A DNA stretch of 64,000 nucleotides, from positions 1-64,000 of the forward strand of contig JAHBSM010000013.1 of assembly GCA_019639115.1 (NCBI GenBank), given 5' to 3'. The position numbers and the translations under genes were made by a program. This stretch comes from Acidobacteriota bacterium. GTDB taxonomy: Bacteria; Acidobacteriota; Blastocatellia; Pyrinomonadales; Pyrinomonadaceae. The notes beneath the pieces are model-generated. The model had not been told where the DNA came from. It searched no databases and saw only the letters and a list, made by a program, of their open reading frames with translations. This document shows, piece after piece, positions 43,150-52,151 of the stretch; within the stretch, counting starts at the first letter, position 1, and each line of letters begins with the position of its first letter.

Positions 43150-45420
43150 ATGGACCAGAAAAACGATCCGATACTTCTCAAATACTTTGTCATGGTTGCG
43201 GGCCTGGCAACGTTGGCCTTGGCTATCGCGAACCTTGGCGTTGAACAGATATCGATCGGTCTGGCTCTGATAGTCATATTTGCGGTGATCATCGCTCCGC
43301 GGATGAGCCTTACGCTGCCCCGCGCCAGATTTGCGATCAGCTTTGGCGATGCGTCAGTTTTCTTGGCATTTCTGATCTATGGAGGCTGGACGGCCATAAT
43401 TATCGCCGGCCTGGAAACATTGTCTAACTGTATCTACCTTCGGAGAAAGGGCCTACAGTTCGGCAGACGGATGATAATTACCAATGTCTCAGTTAGTCTG
43501 CTCTCTTTTGGTATCACGTATCTGGTCTACCTTTCGGTGCCGAGCATCTCTTTTGTGAATTCGGACCACACGAGTACGCAATATCTGATCGTCACGTTGG
43601 GAGCTCTCGCATGGGTACATTTCCTCGCGTCTTCGATACTCGCCGCGATCATACAATCGTTGAGGCAGAACCTTGGTTTTCTCACCATTTGGCTGCGCGA
43701 TTGCTTCTCGAGTTCGATGACCCATATCGTCGGAGCGGGATTGGCCGGGCTGGTCTACACGCTTGTCAATTTCGGCGACCTCATGACCGGAACGATAGTT
43801 TTTGCGGCGTTAGGCGTTGCGTATCTCAGCTACAGGCAATCGATCGAAGAGATCAATAGCGCAATGGATCAGGCTGAGACGGCGGAGCGGCAAAAGGCCG
43901 AGACAGAAAAGGTACGCCGTCGCGAAGCTGAGGATCACGCGGCTAAGCTCAGCAAATCGCTTGAGCGGCAGGAGCTCGCATTTGAGGCTTTGCGACGAAG
44001 TGAACAGGACTTTCAGCATGCGGCATTGCATGATTCGCTGACGCGGCTCCCGAACCGCAAACATCTCGGAGACGTTCTTCGCCAGGCCATAGCCGAATAT
44101 ACCGAGGATCCTTCGCGGCATTTCCACGTTCTGTTCCTCGACATTCATAGATTCAAGAATATCAACGACACGCTCGGGCACTCGATCGGTGACAAGGTGC
44201 TCTCGGTGGCTGCAAAGCGGTTCGCCAGGATGCTCAACCCGACGGATACGGTCGCTCGTATCGGCGGAGATGAATTCGCCGTCATTCTTCGCGGAGTATC
44301 TTCCAACGAGAAAGCTCTAAAGGTCGCGCGTCGTATGTTGAAATCGATCTCGCAGCCATTTTCGCTTAGCGGCAACCGGATCAGCCTGACCTTGAATATC
44401 GGCGTCGCTTCGTGTGACGAGGAGTACTCCACACCCGAACAGATCCTCCGCGATGCGGACATAGCGATGCATCACGCCAAGGAACGCAAGCTGGGCGTAG
44501 CAATGTTCAATCGCGAACTTCGATCCCGATTCCTCGAGCGTGTCCGGCTCGAGATGGACCTTGCATCGGCTATCGATAACAAGGAACTGTCGATGAGCTA
44601 TCAGCCGCTGATCGATCTGCGTGACGGTTCGCTGATGGGTTTCGAGGCCTTGCTTCGCTGGAATCACAGCGAGATCGGCCCAATACCGCCGAATAAGTTC
44701 ATTCCGATCGCCGAGGAGTCCGGGCTGATCATCCCCATAACTCGCTGGATACTCGAAGAGACGACCCGTCAGCTTTCGCAATGGCAGAGCATTTCGCACA
44801 CGACACGCGATCTGATCGTAAGCGTCAATATCTCGGGAAAACACCTCTCGAACGACGACCTTATAGCCGATGTCGAAAATGCCCTGACCCGATCGGGCAT
44901 CGACCCGCATTCGCTGAAATTAGAGATAACCGAAAGCGCCGCGATGGATGATCCGGAGCATTCCATAAATATGCTGCGCAGATTGAAACAGACCGGAGTG
45001 CAGCTCAGCATCGACGATTTTGGCACGGGATATTCGAGCCTTGCTTATCTGCACAGATTGCCTTTTGATACTTTGAAGATAGACCGTTCGTTCGTGTCGA
45101 GCGTCGGCGAAAAAGGCGAGAACTCCGAGATCATCCAGACCGTCATCGCTCTGGCAAAAAACCTAAAGATGCGAGTGATCGCCGAAGGCATCGAGACCGA
45201 GTCGCAATACCGCATCCTTCGTAATCTCGGATGCGACTACGGCCAGGGATACCTGATGTCGCGGCCGCTCACGGTCGAGAACGCCGAGACCGCTCTCTAC
45301 GAACGAAAGAATTGGGCGCCGACCGGATACGAGCGATCTGAATCAGACGGCATCGACGTGGTTCAATTCCCTGCAGGCAGAAACGGCGGCAGCAGGGCCC
45401 GCGGCGACCGCAGAGCGTGA
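43150..45420 (+). CDS. Membrane GGDEF-EAL c-di-GMP protein
   Basis: A 756-residue protein. The first 230 residues hold about six to seven hydrophobic helices, probably a sensor of the MASE kind. A coiled-coil linker (AETAERQKAETEKVRRREAEDH) leads to a GGDEF domain with HDSLTRLPNRKHL and an intact RIGGDEFAV near 371, then an EAL domain with GFEALLRW near 497, DDFGTGYSSL and IAEGIE. Both active sites look complete, so it could make or break c-di-GMP. It adds to two GAF-GGDEF genes in the window. The start is ATG 43150. Confidence 0.9.
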   Translation: MDQKNDPILLKYFVMVAGLATLALAIANLGVEQISIGLALIVIFAVIIAPRMSLTLPRARFAISFGDASVFLAFLIYGGWTAIIIAGLETLSNCIYLRRKGLQFGRRMIITNVSVSLLSFGITYLVYLSVPSISFVNSDHTSTQYLIVTLGALAWVHFLASSILAAIIQSLRQNLGFLTIWLRDCFSSSMTHIVGAGLAGLVYTLVNFGDLMTGTIVFAALGVAYLSYRQSIEEINSAMDQAETAERQKAETEKVRRREAEDHAAKLSKSLERQELAFEALRRSEQDFQHAALHDSLTRLPNRKHLGDVLRQAIAEYTEDPSRHFHVLFLDIHRFKNINDTLGHSIGDKVLSVAAKRFARMLNPTDTVARIGGDEFAVILRGVSSNEKALKVARRMLKSISQPFSLSGNRISLTLNIGVASCDEEYSTPEQILRDADIAMHHAKERKLGVAMFNRELRSRFLERVRLEMDLASAIDNKELSMSYQPLIDLRDGSLMGFEALLRWNHSEIGPIPPNKFIPIAEESGLIIPITRWILEETTRQLSQWQSISHTTRDLIVSVNISGKHLSNDDLIADVENALTRSGIDPHSLKLEITESAAMDDPEHSINMLRRLKQTGVQLSIDDFGTGYSSLAYLHRLPFDTLKIDRSFVSSVGEKGENSEIIQTVIALAKNLKMRVIAEGIETESQYRILRNLGCDYGQGYLMSRPLTVENAETALYERKNWAPTGYERSESDGIDVVQFPAGRNGGSRARGDRRA

Positions 45421-45422
45421 TT

Positions 45423-45450
45423 TTGTAAACAACCCATGCGGACTTATACT
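45423..45450 (+). promoter_or_regulatory. Sigma-70-type promoter of the prolyl oligopeptidase gene
   Basis: TTGTAA at 45423-45428, a 16-base spacer and TATACT at 45445-45450. The expected transcript start near 45457 lies after the first ATG (45453), which supports the downstream ATG at 45483. Confidence 0.5.
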
Positions 45451-45482
45451 GAATGAAATTCATTCAGGAGAGGTTCATTTGG

Positions 45483-47600
45483 ATGTTCAACAAGATAGCC
45501 GCATTCGTCGTCTTTTTGTCGTTGGCTGCTTCGTCCATACCGGCGCAGTCAGGATTCGCTTATCCCAAGCCGCGTCGTTCGGATCAGGTAGATGATTATC
45601 ACGGGGTAAAGGTCCCGGATCCTTATCGCTGGATGGAGGAGACCGAATCGGCCGAGACCCAAGCCTGGATCGAGGCGGAGAACAAGCTAACGAGCTCGTA
45701 TCTTGCCAGCATCCCGCAGCGTGAGACGATTCGGAAAAGGCTCACGGAACTTTGGGACTACGAGCGGTTTTCGGCTCCCGCAAAGATCGCTGACGGCTTC
45801 TATCTGTATTCAAAGAACGACGGGCTCCAGAACCAGAGCGTGATCTATCGAGCCAGATCGATAGACGATCCCGGCACGGTATTCTTCGACCCCAACAAAC
45901 TCTCGGCCGACGGGACCGCTGCATTGAGCGGTTCCGCATTTACCGAGGACGGCAAGCTCTGGGCCTACGGCGTGGCGGTCGCGGGCTCTGACCGGACCTC
46001 GTGGCGTGTAATGAATACCGAGACCGGCGAATATCTCTCCGACACGCTCGCACCTAATAGACAGGGCAGCATCGCCTGGCTCAAAGATAACAGCGGATTC
46101 TATTACAGCAGTTACCCTCCGGTGGAGCGAGGCCAGGAGCTCAAAGCAAATACGTTCTTTCAGAAGGTCTATTTCCACAAGCTCGGAACGCCGCAGTCGC
46201 AGGACGTCGTCGTTTACGAGCGACCTGACAACAAAGAGTATTTCAGCAGTGCGGAGATCAGCGAGGACGGCAAATGGCTCATTATCTCGGTCGGCAAAGG
46301 AACCGAGCGGATGAACATGATCTACTTCAAGGACCTGACGGCTGAGAACGCTCCGATCGTACCACTGGTGGCGAATCTTGAGAACAGCTGGGACTTTCTC
46401 GGCAATGACGGCTCGGTCTTTTATTTCCGTACGGACAAAGATGCATCACGCGGCCGGATCGTGGCCAAGAACGTTCTCGACCGTTCGCTCATCTGGCGTG
46501 AGGTCGTGCCCGAGTCTGCCGACACTCTCAACGCCGTTTCGTTCATCAATGACCAGTTCGTCTTGAATTACCTCCACGACGCCTATACCAAGATCAAGAT
46601 CTACGGCCGCGACGGTAAATTTGTCCGTGATGTAGAGCTGCCGGGCATCGGTTCTGCCGGTGGTTTTGGCGGAAAGCGGACCGACAGCGAAACGTTCTAT
46701 ACCTATTCGAGCTTTAACACGCCGCCGACGATCTACCGCTACGACATGAGAACCGGCGAGAGCAAAATGTTTCGCAAGGCGGGCGCCAAGGTCGATCCTG
46801 CTCAATACGAGGTCAAGCAGGTCTTCTACAACAGCAAGGACGGCACGCGAGTGCCGATGTTCATCACGCACAAAAAAGGCCTGAAACTTAACGGCAAGAA
46901 TCCGACGATACTCTACGGTTACGGCGGTTTCAATATTCCTCAAACGCCTGGTTTCTCGATCTCGCGAGTGGCATGGCTCGAGATGGGCGGCGTCTATGCT
47001 GTCGCGTGTATTCGCGGCGGCAGCGAATACGGCAAAGACTGGTGGAAAGGCGGTTCGCGGCTTAATAAGCAGAACGTATTCGATGATTTTGCCTGGGCCG
47101 GCAAATGGCTGATCGCCAACAAATACACGTCTTCGCCAAAGCTCGCGATCCAGGGCGGATCGAACGGCGGCCTGCTGGTAGGTGCGACGCTGAATCAGAA
47201 CCCGGGCCTGTTCGGTGCGGCTCTGCCCGCCGTCGGCGTGATGGATATGCTCAGGTTCGATAAATTCACGATCGGCTGGGCGTGGCGGAGCGATTACGGC
47301 GACCCGGCGAATGGAGCTGATTTCAAGGCCATGTACGCGTACTCGCCGTATCACAACGCCAAGCCGGGAACCAAGTATCCGGCGACGCTCGTGACGACGG
47401 CTGACCACGACGATCGCGTCTTCCCTGCCCACAGTTTCAAATACGCGGCCGCTATGCAGTACGCACAGGCAGGCACGGCACCCGTACTTATCCGTATAGA
47501 GACAAAGGCGGGACACGGCGCAGGCAAACCGACATCAAAACAGATCGAGGAACTGGCCGACGTGTACGCGTTCCTTTTCAAGAACCTGGGAATGAAATAG
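45483..47600 (+). CDS. Secreted prolyl oligopeptidase (S9A)
   Basis: A 705-residue serine peptidase with a signal peptide over about residues 1-22. The N-terminal VDDYHGVKVPDPYRWMEE and the beta-propeller precede the alpha/beta hydrolase. The catalytic triad is Ser in GGSNGGLL near 559, Asp in TADHDDRVFPAHS near 643 and His in KAGHGAG near 677. It cuts short peptides after proline outside the cytoplasm. I chose ATG 45483: it follows an AGGAGAGG ribosome site by 9 bases and the promoter at 45423 by a proper distance. Confidence 0.93.
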   Translation: MFNKIAAFVVFLSLAASSIPAQSGFAYPKPRRSDQVDDYHGVKVPDPYRWMEETESAETQAWIEAENKLTSSYLASIPQRETIRKRLTELWDYERFSAPAKIADGFYLYSKNDGLQNQSVIYRARSIDDPGTVFFDPNKLSADGTAALSGSAFTEDGKLWAYGVAVAGSDRTSWRVMNTETGEYLSDTLAPNRQGSIAWLKDNSGFYYSSYPPVERGQELKANTFFQKVYFHKLGTPQSQDVVVYERPDNKEYFSSAEISEDGKWLIISVGKGTERMNMIYFKDLTAENAPIVPLVANLENSWDFLGNDGSVFYFRTDKDASRGRIVAKNVLDRSLIWREVVPESADTLNAVSFINDQFVLNYLHDAYTKIKIYGRDGKFVRDVELPGIGSAGGFGGKRTDSETFYTYSSFNTPPTIYRYDMRTGESKMFRKAGAKVDPAQYEVKQVFYNSKDGTRVPMFITHKKGLKLNGKNPTILYGYGGFNIPQTPGFSISRVAWLEMGGVYAVACIRGGSEYGKDWWKGGSRLNKQNVFDDFAWAGKWLIANKYTSSPKLAIQGGSNGGLLVGATLNQNPGLFGAALPAVGVMDMLRFDKFTIGWAWRSDYGDPANGADFKAMYAYSPYHNAKPGTKYPATLVTTADHDDRVFPAHSFKYAAAMQYAQAGTAPVLIRIETKAGHGAGKPTSKQIEELADVYAFLFKNLGMK

Positions 47601-47617
47601 CCGTTTCGACTTAGAGA

Positions 47618-47644
47618 CTCGGGCGGGCCCACCTGCCCGAGCTT
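47618..47644 (+). terminator. Weak hairpin after the prolyl oligopeptidase gene
   Basis: A 7-bp stem CTCGGGC/GCCCGAG with a ten-base loop, followed by a short CTTT. It could slow or end transcription 18 bases after the stop codon, but lacks a strong T-run. Confidence 0.35.
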
Positions 47645-47676
47645 TGGTCTCGTGCGGCCAGATCGCGGAGAATAAT

Positions 47677-48114
47677 ATGAAGATCAGGAATTACCTTCTC
47701 GTCGTCTCGTTCATTTTCGCGGCTGCATGTGTGTCGCTCGGTCAGACGAATTCGATCGCAGGCACATTGTGGGTAGCGGACGACGACGGCGACGTGACGA
47801 CATTCTATTTCGAGAACGACGGCACACTTTCTTACACCTACAACGGTAAGTCTTACAGGAACGGCACTTGGAAACAATCGGGACGCACGGTCTCCTTTGA
47901 GATGAACGAAAGCTACCGCACGTTCTCGGGCACGATCGAAGGTGACCGGATCACGGGCAGTTCTCAAAATGTTGCCGACAAATCGTGGGAATTGACGATG
48001 TACAGGTACCGGCATCCTAATTGTGACCCGACGGATTTCTCGATCTCGAATCCTTGCAAGCCGGCGGGGTCAACCACGAAGGCCAAGCCCGTTCGCCCTC
48101 GCAAACGAACGTGA
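47677..48114 (+). CDS. Secreted hypothetical protein with lipocalin-like repeats
   Basis: A 145-residue exported protein with signal peptide MKIRNYLLVVSFIFAAACVSLGQ. The mature part is a small beta-barrel: GTLWVADDDGDVTTFYFENDGTLSY, NGKSYRNGTWKQSGRTVSFEMN, and GTIEGDRITGSSQN. The order of strands is like small lipocalin-like domains that report how a value departs from a blank, often seen in secreted proteins of unknown role. The C-terminus is basic (KAKPVRPRKRT). GGAG 7 bases before 47677 supports this start. Confidence 0.7.
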   Translation: MKIRNYLLVVSFIFAAACVSLGQTNSIAGTLWVADDDGDVTTFYFENDGTLSYTYNGKSYRNGTWKQSGRTVSFEMNESYRTFSGTIEGDRITGSSQNVADKSWELTMYRYRHPNCDPTDFSISNPCKPAGSTTKAKPVRPRKRT

Positions 48115-48396
48115 AGCGGCTTAGTTCCGATCAAATGGGACTTGCTATTTTAGCCGGATATGTGCATCATTAAGGGGTCAATCCTTCTCTCGCGTCGGTG
48201 ATGTTTACACGATGCGCTTCGTTCCGAAACGGTTTTGGGTGAGTTTGAGAGCAGGCAACGTTTGATGGTGATAGATCTGGCTCTCAGCCTCTGAATACTC
48301 GATACCGGCCCTGCTCGGGCCCAGGCCTCTCGGTTTATTCATTCTATCGCTGTCGGTTTAGAGCTGCTGAAGGGCAGCAAGTACAGAAATAGAAAA
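48115..48396. other. 282-base gap, likely 5' leader of the RRM gene
   Basis: No ORF or known RNA gene is seen. Two short stems are visible near 48316 (GGGCCC centre) and at 48361-48378 (GCTGC ... GCAGC). A long leader before an RRM protein gene is typical of cold-regulated messages, but there is no matched motif, so this stays a suggestion. Confidence 0.3.
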
Positions 48397-48726
48397 ATGA
48401 AACTTTACGTAGGAAATATTTCCTTTAAGACAACCAATCAGGACCTCAACGATCTTTTCGGATCGGTCGGAACCGTAGAATCAGCAAATGTGATCGAAGA
48501 TCGGGAGACCGGCCGCTCACGCGGTTTCGGCTTTGTCGAAATGGCATCGCAGGCAGACGGTGAGAAGGCGATCGCTGAACTTAACGGCAAAGAGATCGAC
48601 GGACGCTCCATCAAAGTCAACGAAGCTAAACCGCAAGAGAATCGCGGTGGCGGCGGCTACGGCGGCGGCCGCGGCGGCAATCGCGGCGGCGGCGGTGGCT
48701 ACGGCGGCGGTGGCAATCGCTGGTAA
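48397..48726 (+). CDS. RRM RNA-binding protein with glycine-rich tail
   Basis: A 109-residue protein with one RNA-recognition motif: RNP2 KLYVGNISF at the start and RNP1 RGFGFVEM near residue 46. The tail from about 80 on is built of Gly with Arg, Asn and Tyr (GGGGYGGGRGGNRGGGGGYGG), like bacterial cold-induced Rbp proteins of cyanobacteria. It probably binds RNA in the cytoplasm, perhaps in cold or stress. A terminator follows 21 bases after the stop. Confidence 0.92.
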   Translation: MKLYVGNISFKTTNQDLNDLFGSVGTVESANVIEDRETGRSRGFGFVEMASQADGEKAIAELNGKEIDGRSIKVNEAKPQENRGGGGYGGGRGGNRGGGGGYGGGGNRW

Positions 48727-48747
48727 GCGTCTCGTGTCTTATAGACA

Positions 48748-48786
48748 GAGGCCCGGAGCCGTCAATGGCTGCCGGGCCTCGATTTT
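48748..48786 (+). terminator. Terminator of the RRM gene
   Basis: Stem GAGGCCCGG against CCGGGCCTC, extended by AGCC/GGCT with one bulged G, followed by TTTTTA. Only the last base touches the convergent PBP stop codon. Confidence 0.85.
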
Positions 48787-51587
48787 TATCGGTGGACGTC
48801 GCAAAACTCTTTTGGCTCCGTCCCTCGCCTGAACACTTTGCTTTCCTTCTCAGGGCAGTTTGCCGTCGCCCTCATCCCTGACGTCCTGCAGATCATCACC
48901 GTTACTGCACCTGAATCATCGCCCGCAGGCGGCGAGGTCCCGCTGCGGCTCTGTTCACCCGGCGGCTGAGCTCGATCCTGCCACGTCTCGTTGACTGTCG
49001 TCTCCGAGCCGCCGCGCGGTTCGGACGGACCAGTCCCATCGCCATCGGCCGGCAGCAGGGCTCGGGTCGGCAGCGTGCCCGCAACGAAATACTCCACACG
49101 ACGGAATTCCGCCGGCACATTAGTGACGTAGATGTCCTTGGGTTCCACCGGCGGCGGTTCGTAGTATTCGACACCGTCAATGTCCTTCGGTGTGTACGGC
49201 GTAGGGGTCGGCGTCGGCGATTCGGATGCCATCGGATCGAGTTCGCGTATCAGCGAACCGTTGCGGATGTCGATCTCAGCCCGCCGCACGCTGGCCGGCA
49301 TCGTCCAATCGCCATTCCACTCGGGATGCATCTTCAGCGCCGCCTGCATAAAATCCGCCCATATCGGCAACGCAGAATCCGAACCTTTGAGTCCGAGGTC
49401 GTCACCATTATCAAAACCGACATACACGACGCATACGATCTCGGGCGTAAAACCGGCGAACCATCCGTCGCGGGACGTGCCCGTCTTGCCTGCGTAGCCA
49501 TTTTTGCCGGACACATTGCGGAATCCCCACGCGGCGGCCGAAGCCGCCGTTCCGCGATCGATCACGTCCTTCATAATGTCGTTCATTATGAAAGTGACGT
49601 CGGGCCGCAGAACGTTCTTTTTATCCGGCATCATCTGATCGACGGTGCGTCCGTCGCCTGCCGTGACGCGCACGATCGGCATCGGCATCACGCGGTCGCC
49701 GAGATTAGCGAACATCGTGTAACCGGTCGCGACCTGAAGCGGGGTCGATTCGGCCGTGCCGAGCGCCATCGACGGATATGCTTTCTCGACGCGGGCGAGT
49801 CCTGCTTTGGCGGCCAGATTCATCACCTTGCCGATATTGAGCTGCATCGCCAGATCGACGGTGATGACATTCTTGCTTTTGACCAGAGCGTCTCGCAGCG
49901 TCAGTTCTTTGTTGCTGAACGTGTCTCCGAAATTATTTGGCGAATAGGACTCCGTGCCGTAGGTGAACACCTTTTTCTCGTCCTTCATTATCGACGCGGC
50001 CGTGAATATCCGCGATCCGGAGTCGTAGGCCGAGTTCACCGCGGCCGCATAGACGAACGGCTTGAACACCGAGCCGGGCTGTCGCATCGCCGATGTGGCG
50101 CGGTTGAATTGATTGGTGAGGTAGTCGCGGCCTCCGACCATTGCGACGATCTCGCCGGTCTTGGGCCTGATCGCCACAAGCGACGCATTGAGGTTTCCCT
50201 TCTCTTTCTTTGGGAACTTCTTATCGAGCGCGTCGAGCCGTTTGGCGACCGTTTCATAAGCGATGCGCTGCAGGTCGGGGTCTATCGACGTGTAAACGCG
50301 CAGATGCTGCAGAGCTTCGGGATCGTTGACGACCTTTGGCAGTTCGTCCACAACGTATTGCGAGAAATACGGCATTCCCTGCAGGTCTTTTCGGTTATCG
50401 ATCTGCTTGAGCTCGACGGGCTTGTCCCTAGCCTCGCGAAACTGCTGTTCGCTGATCTCTCCGGTCTCGAGCATCGATTCGAGCACCTGATTGCGACGCT
50501 CGCGGACGCGGTCCGGATATTTGTACGGGCTGTATCGGTTCGGGCTGCGGATGATGCCGGCTATGAATGCCGATTCGTCTAACGTCAACTGCGTAACGTC
50601 TTTGCCGAAATACGCATTTGCCGCCTCGCCCACACCGTAAATAGCCACACCCGATTGCTGGCCAAGATAGATCTGATTTACATATAGCGTGAAGATCTCT
50701 TTCTTGTCGAGACGCGTCTCTAATATGACCGACATATAGGCCTCGGTCAGTTTGCGTTCGATCGTCTGCTCGCGCGTCAGCAGCAGGTTCTTGACAAGCT
50801 GCTGCGTTATCGACGAGCCGCCTTGATTTGCCAGCGGGCCGGCGTCGTCGCCTTCGTAGCGGCGCCAGAGAGCACGTGCGATACCGCGCAGATTTACGCC
50901 GTAGTGTTCGAAGAATGCACGATCCTCCGTGACCGTGATGGCTTTGACCAGATGCTGCGGCAGGTCATCGAACGCCACGGTCTTTCTTCGCCCGTCGCCC
51001 TCGGCCGCTATCGAACTGAGTATTCGCGGCTCGACCTGTGCGCTGTCCACCTGGCGTCCCTGGTCGCGGTCGCCGATGGCGGCTACGCTGCGACCGTCCT
51101 TCGCAAATTTGACCGTAAGCGCCGGAAAGGTTTTTTTTCCGTCGATCGTTGCTGTCAGGCCCGGCTCGATGCCGACCGTATCGCTATCGATAGAGTAGCG
51201 GCTGCGTGACCGGTCGGCCTTGGCATTTCGGTCGATGTATCCGGCACTTCGCAGGTACTCGACCAATTCCGCGGCGGTGATCGTTTCGCCTGTGCGGAGC
51301 GTTTTCGGTGCAGAGTAAACGCCCGCGGTCGCTGTGAAAACATCGCCTGAGAGCAACCGCTGATCTATCTTGTCGGAGAACTCGAACCAATAATAAGTAA
51401 GCGTCAGGAAACAGATCAGGACCATTAACGAAGCAGCCGTGAAGGTCCAGCGGTTGAAAACCATCCGCAGTGCACGCCTCAAACGCGAAGGCGGCGGAGC
51501 CTGGAACGAACTAGGGCGACGCGAACGCACCCATCCCCGAGGCGGCATCTTTGACCGGTTAGACGTTACGGGTTGTCCTTTTGACAT
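48786..51587 (-). CDS. Class A penicillin-binding protein (PBP1B-type)
   Basis: A 933-residue bifunctional peptidoglycan synthase. A basic cytoplasmic lead precedes one membrane helix near 45-66. A UB2H-like segment (LVEYLRSAGYIDR near 105) supports PBP1B type. The GT51 transglycosylase has VTEDRAFFEHYGVN near 218, GGSSITQQLVKNL near 255 and RKLTEAYMS. The transpeptidase has SVFK near 503, KSKN near 571 and KTGTSRDGWF near 702. A Pro/Thr linker (SESPTPTPTPYTPKD) and a 130-residue C-terminal tail with Cys residues follow. The role is wall growth at the inner membrane. The start is ATG 51587. Confidence 0.93.
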   Translation of the reverse strand: MSKGQPVTSNRSKMPPRGWVRSRRPSSFQAPPPSRLRRALRMVFNRWTFTAASLMVLICFLTLTYYWFEFSDKIDQRLLSGDVFTATAGVYSAPKTLRTGETITAAELVEYLRSAGYIDRNAKADRSRSRYSIDSDTVGIEPGLTATIDGKKTFPALTVKFAKDGRSVAAIGDRDQGRQVDSAQVEPRILSSIAAEGDGRRKTVAFDDLPQHLVKAITVTEDRAFFEHYGVNLRGIARALWRRYEGDDAGPLANQGGSSITQQLVKNLLLTREQTIERKLTEAYMSVILETRLDKKEIFTLYVNQIYLGQQSGVAIYGVGEAANAYFGKDVTQLTLDESAFIAGIIRSPNRYSPYKYPDRVRERRNQVLESMLETGEISEQQFREARDKPVELKQIDNRKDLQGMPYFSQYVVDELPKVVNDPEALQHLRVYTSIDPDLQRIAYETVAKRLDALDKKFPKKEKGNLNASLVAIRPKTGEIVAMVGGRDYLTNQFNRATSAMRQPGSVFKPFVYAAAVNSAYDSGSRIFTAASIMKDEKKVFTYGTESYSPNNFGDTFSNKELTLRDALVKSKNVITVDLAMQLNIGKVMNLAAKAGLARVEKAYPSMALGTAESTPLQVATGYTMFANLGDRVMPMPIVRVTAGDGRTVDQMMPDKKNVLRPDVTFIMNDIMKDVIDRGTAASAAAWGFRNVSGKNGYAGKTGTSRDGWFAGFTPEIVCVVYVGFDNGDDLGLKGSDSALPIWADFMQAALKMHPEWNGDWTMPASVRRAEIDIRNGSLIRELDPMASESPTPTPTPYTPKDIDGVEYYEPPPVEPKDIYVTNVPAEFRRVEYFVAGTLPTRALLPADGDGTGPSEPRGGSETTVNETWQDRAQPPGEQSRSGTSPPAGDDSGAVTVMICRTSGMRATANCPEKESKVFRRGTEPKEFCDVHR

Positions 51588-51743
51588 TTTTTCGGAGCCG
51601 AGCGGAGAGCGACGGGCACAACGGTGCCAAAACTGATTCTATAAATTAGCCCGTGCCGCTGTAAAGCGGCTTTTTGTCCGAGCGAGTCGCCCGGGTCTAT
51701 TGATAAATCAACGCCAAACGTGGGAACATCAACCTTTGCATCG

Positions 51744-52151
51744 ATGAAATTCAGGCCACTCGAACGATTTGAGCCAGCGACGAAACGACGCCTCCTGATG
51801 GCGATCATCAGCGTTCTCGTCATGATCGTTGTCGGAGCGATCGGTTTCAGGTTGATCGAGGGCTACACTTTTCTGGAGAGCCTCTATCTATCGACTCAGA
51901 CCGTGACGACGGTCGGATACGGCGACCTGGCTCCAGTTTCGAATGCTGGCCGCGCATTTGCGGTGGCACTGATGCTGGTCGGCGCCGGAACCGTTCTGTA
52001 TGCGCTCTCGGTGCTGGCACAGGCCGTCATTCAATCTGAGATACTTGATGCGATCGGACATCGGCGGAAACTGAAAGAAATGGAAAAGCTGACAGATCAC
52101 TATATTGTCTGCGGCATAAGGCCTTGTGAGTCGGAGACGAATAATCCGTAA
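51744..52151 (+). CDS. Potassium channel, N-terminal half of a frameshifted gene
   Basis: A 135-residue fragment: two membrane helices flank the selectivity filter TVTTVGYGDL near 56-65, as in MthK-type channels. It then enters the RCK/TrkA-N domain with DHYIVCG but runs into IRPCESETNNP and stops. The following frame, 52126-52770, carries the rest of the TrkA domain. Dropping one A at 52118-52119 would restore CGIGLVSRRRIIRNLER. So this is the first half of one gene, split by a one-base insertion, a read error or a real break. The start is ATG 51744, with a GTG eight codons upstream. Confidence 0.75.
   Translation: MKFRPLERFEPATKRRLLMAIISVLVMIVVGAIGFRLIEGYTFLESLYLSTQTVTTVGYGDLAPVSNAGRAFAVALMLVGAGTVLYALSVLAQAVIQSEILDAIGHRRKLKEMEKLTDHYIVCGIRPCESETNNP

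Noticed and set aside
46446-47516. A 356-codon open frame on the minus strand
   Set aside because: It lies opposite the prolyl oligopeptidase gene, whose catalytic triad and signal peptide are clear; the opposite frame has no recognisable fold.
49326-50582. A 418-codon open frame on the + strand
   Set aside because: It is antisense to the transpeptidase gene, full of Arg, His and Asp as expected of a mirror frame, and has no domain or ribosome site.
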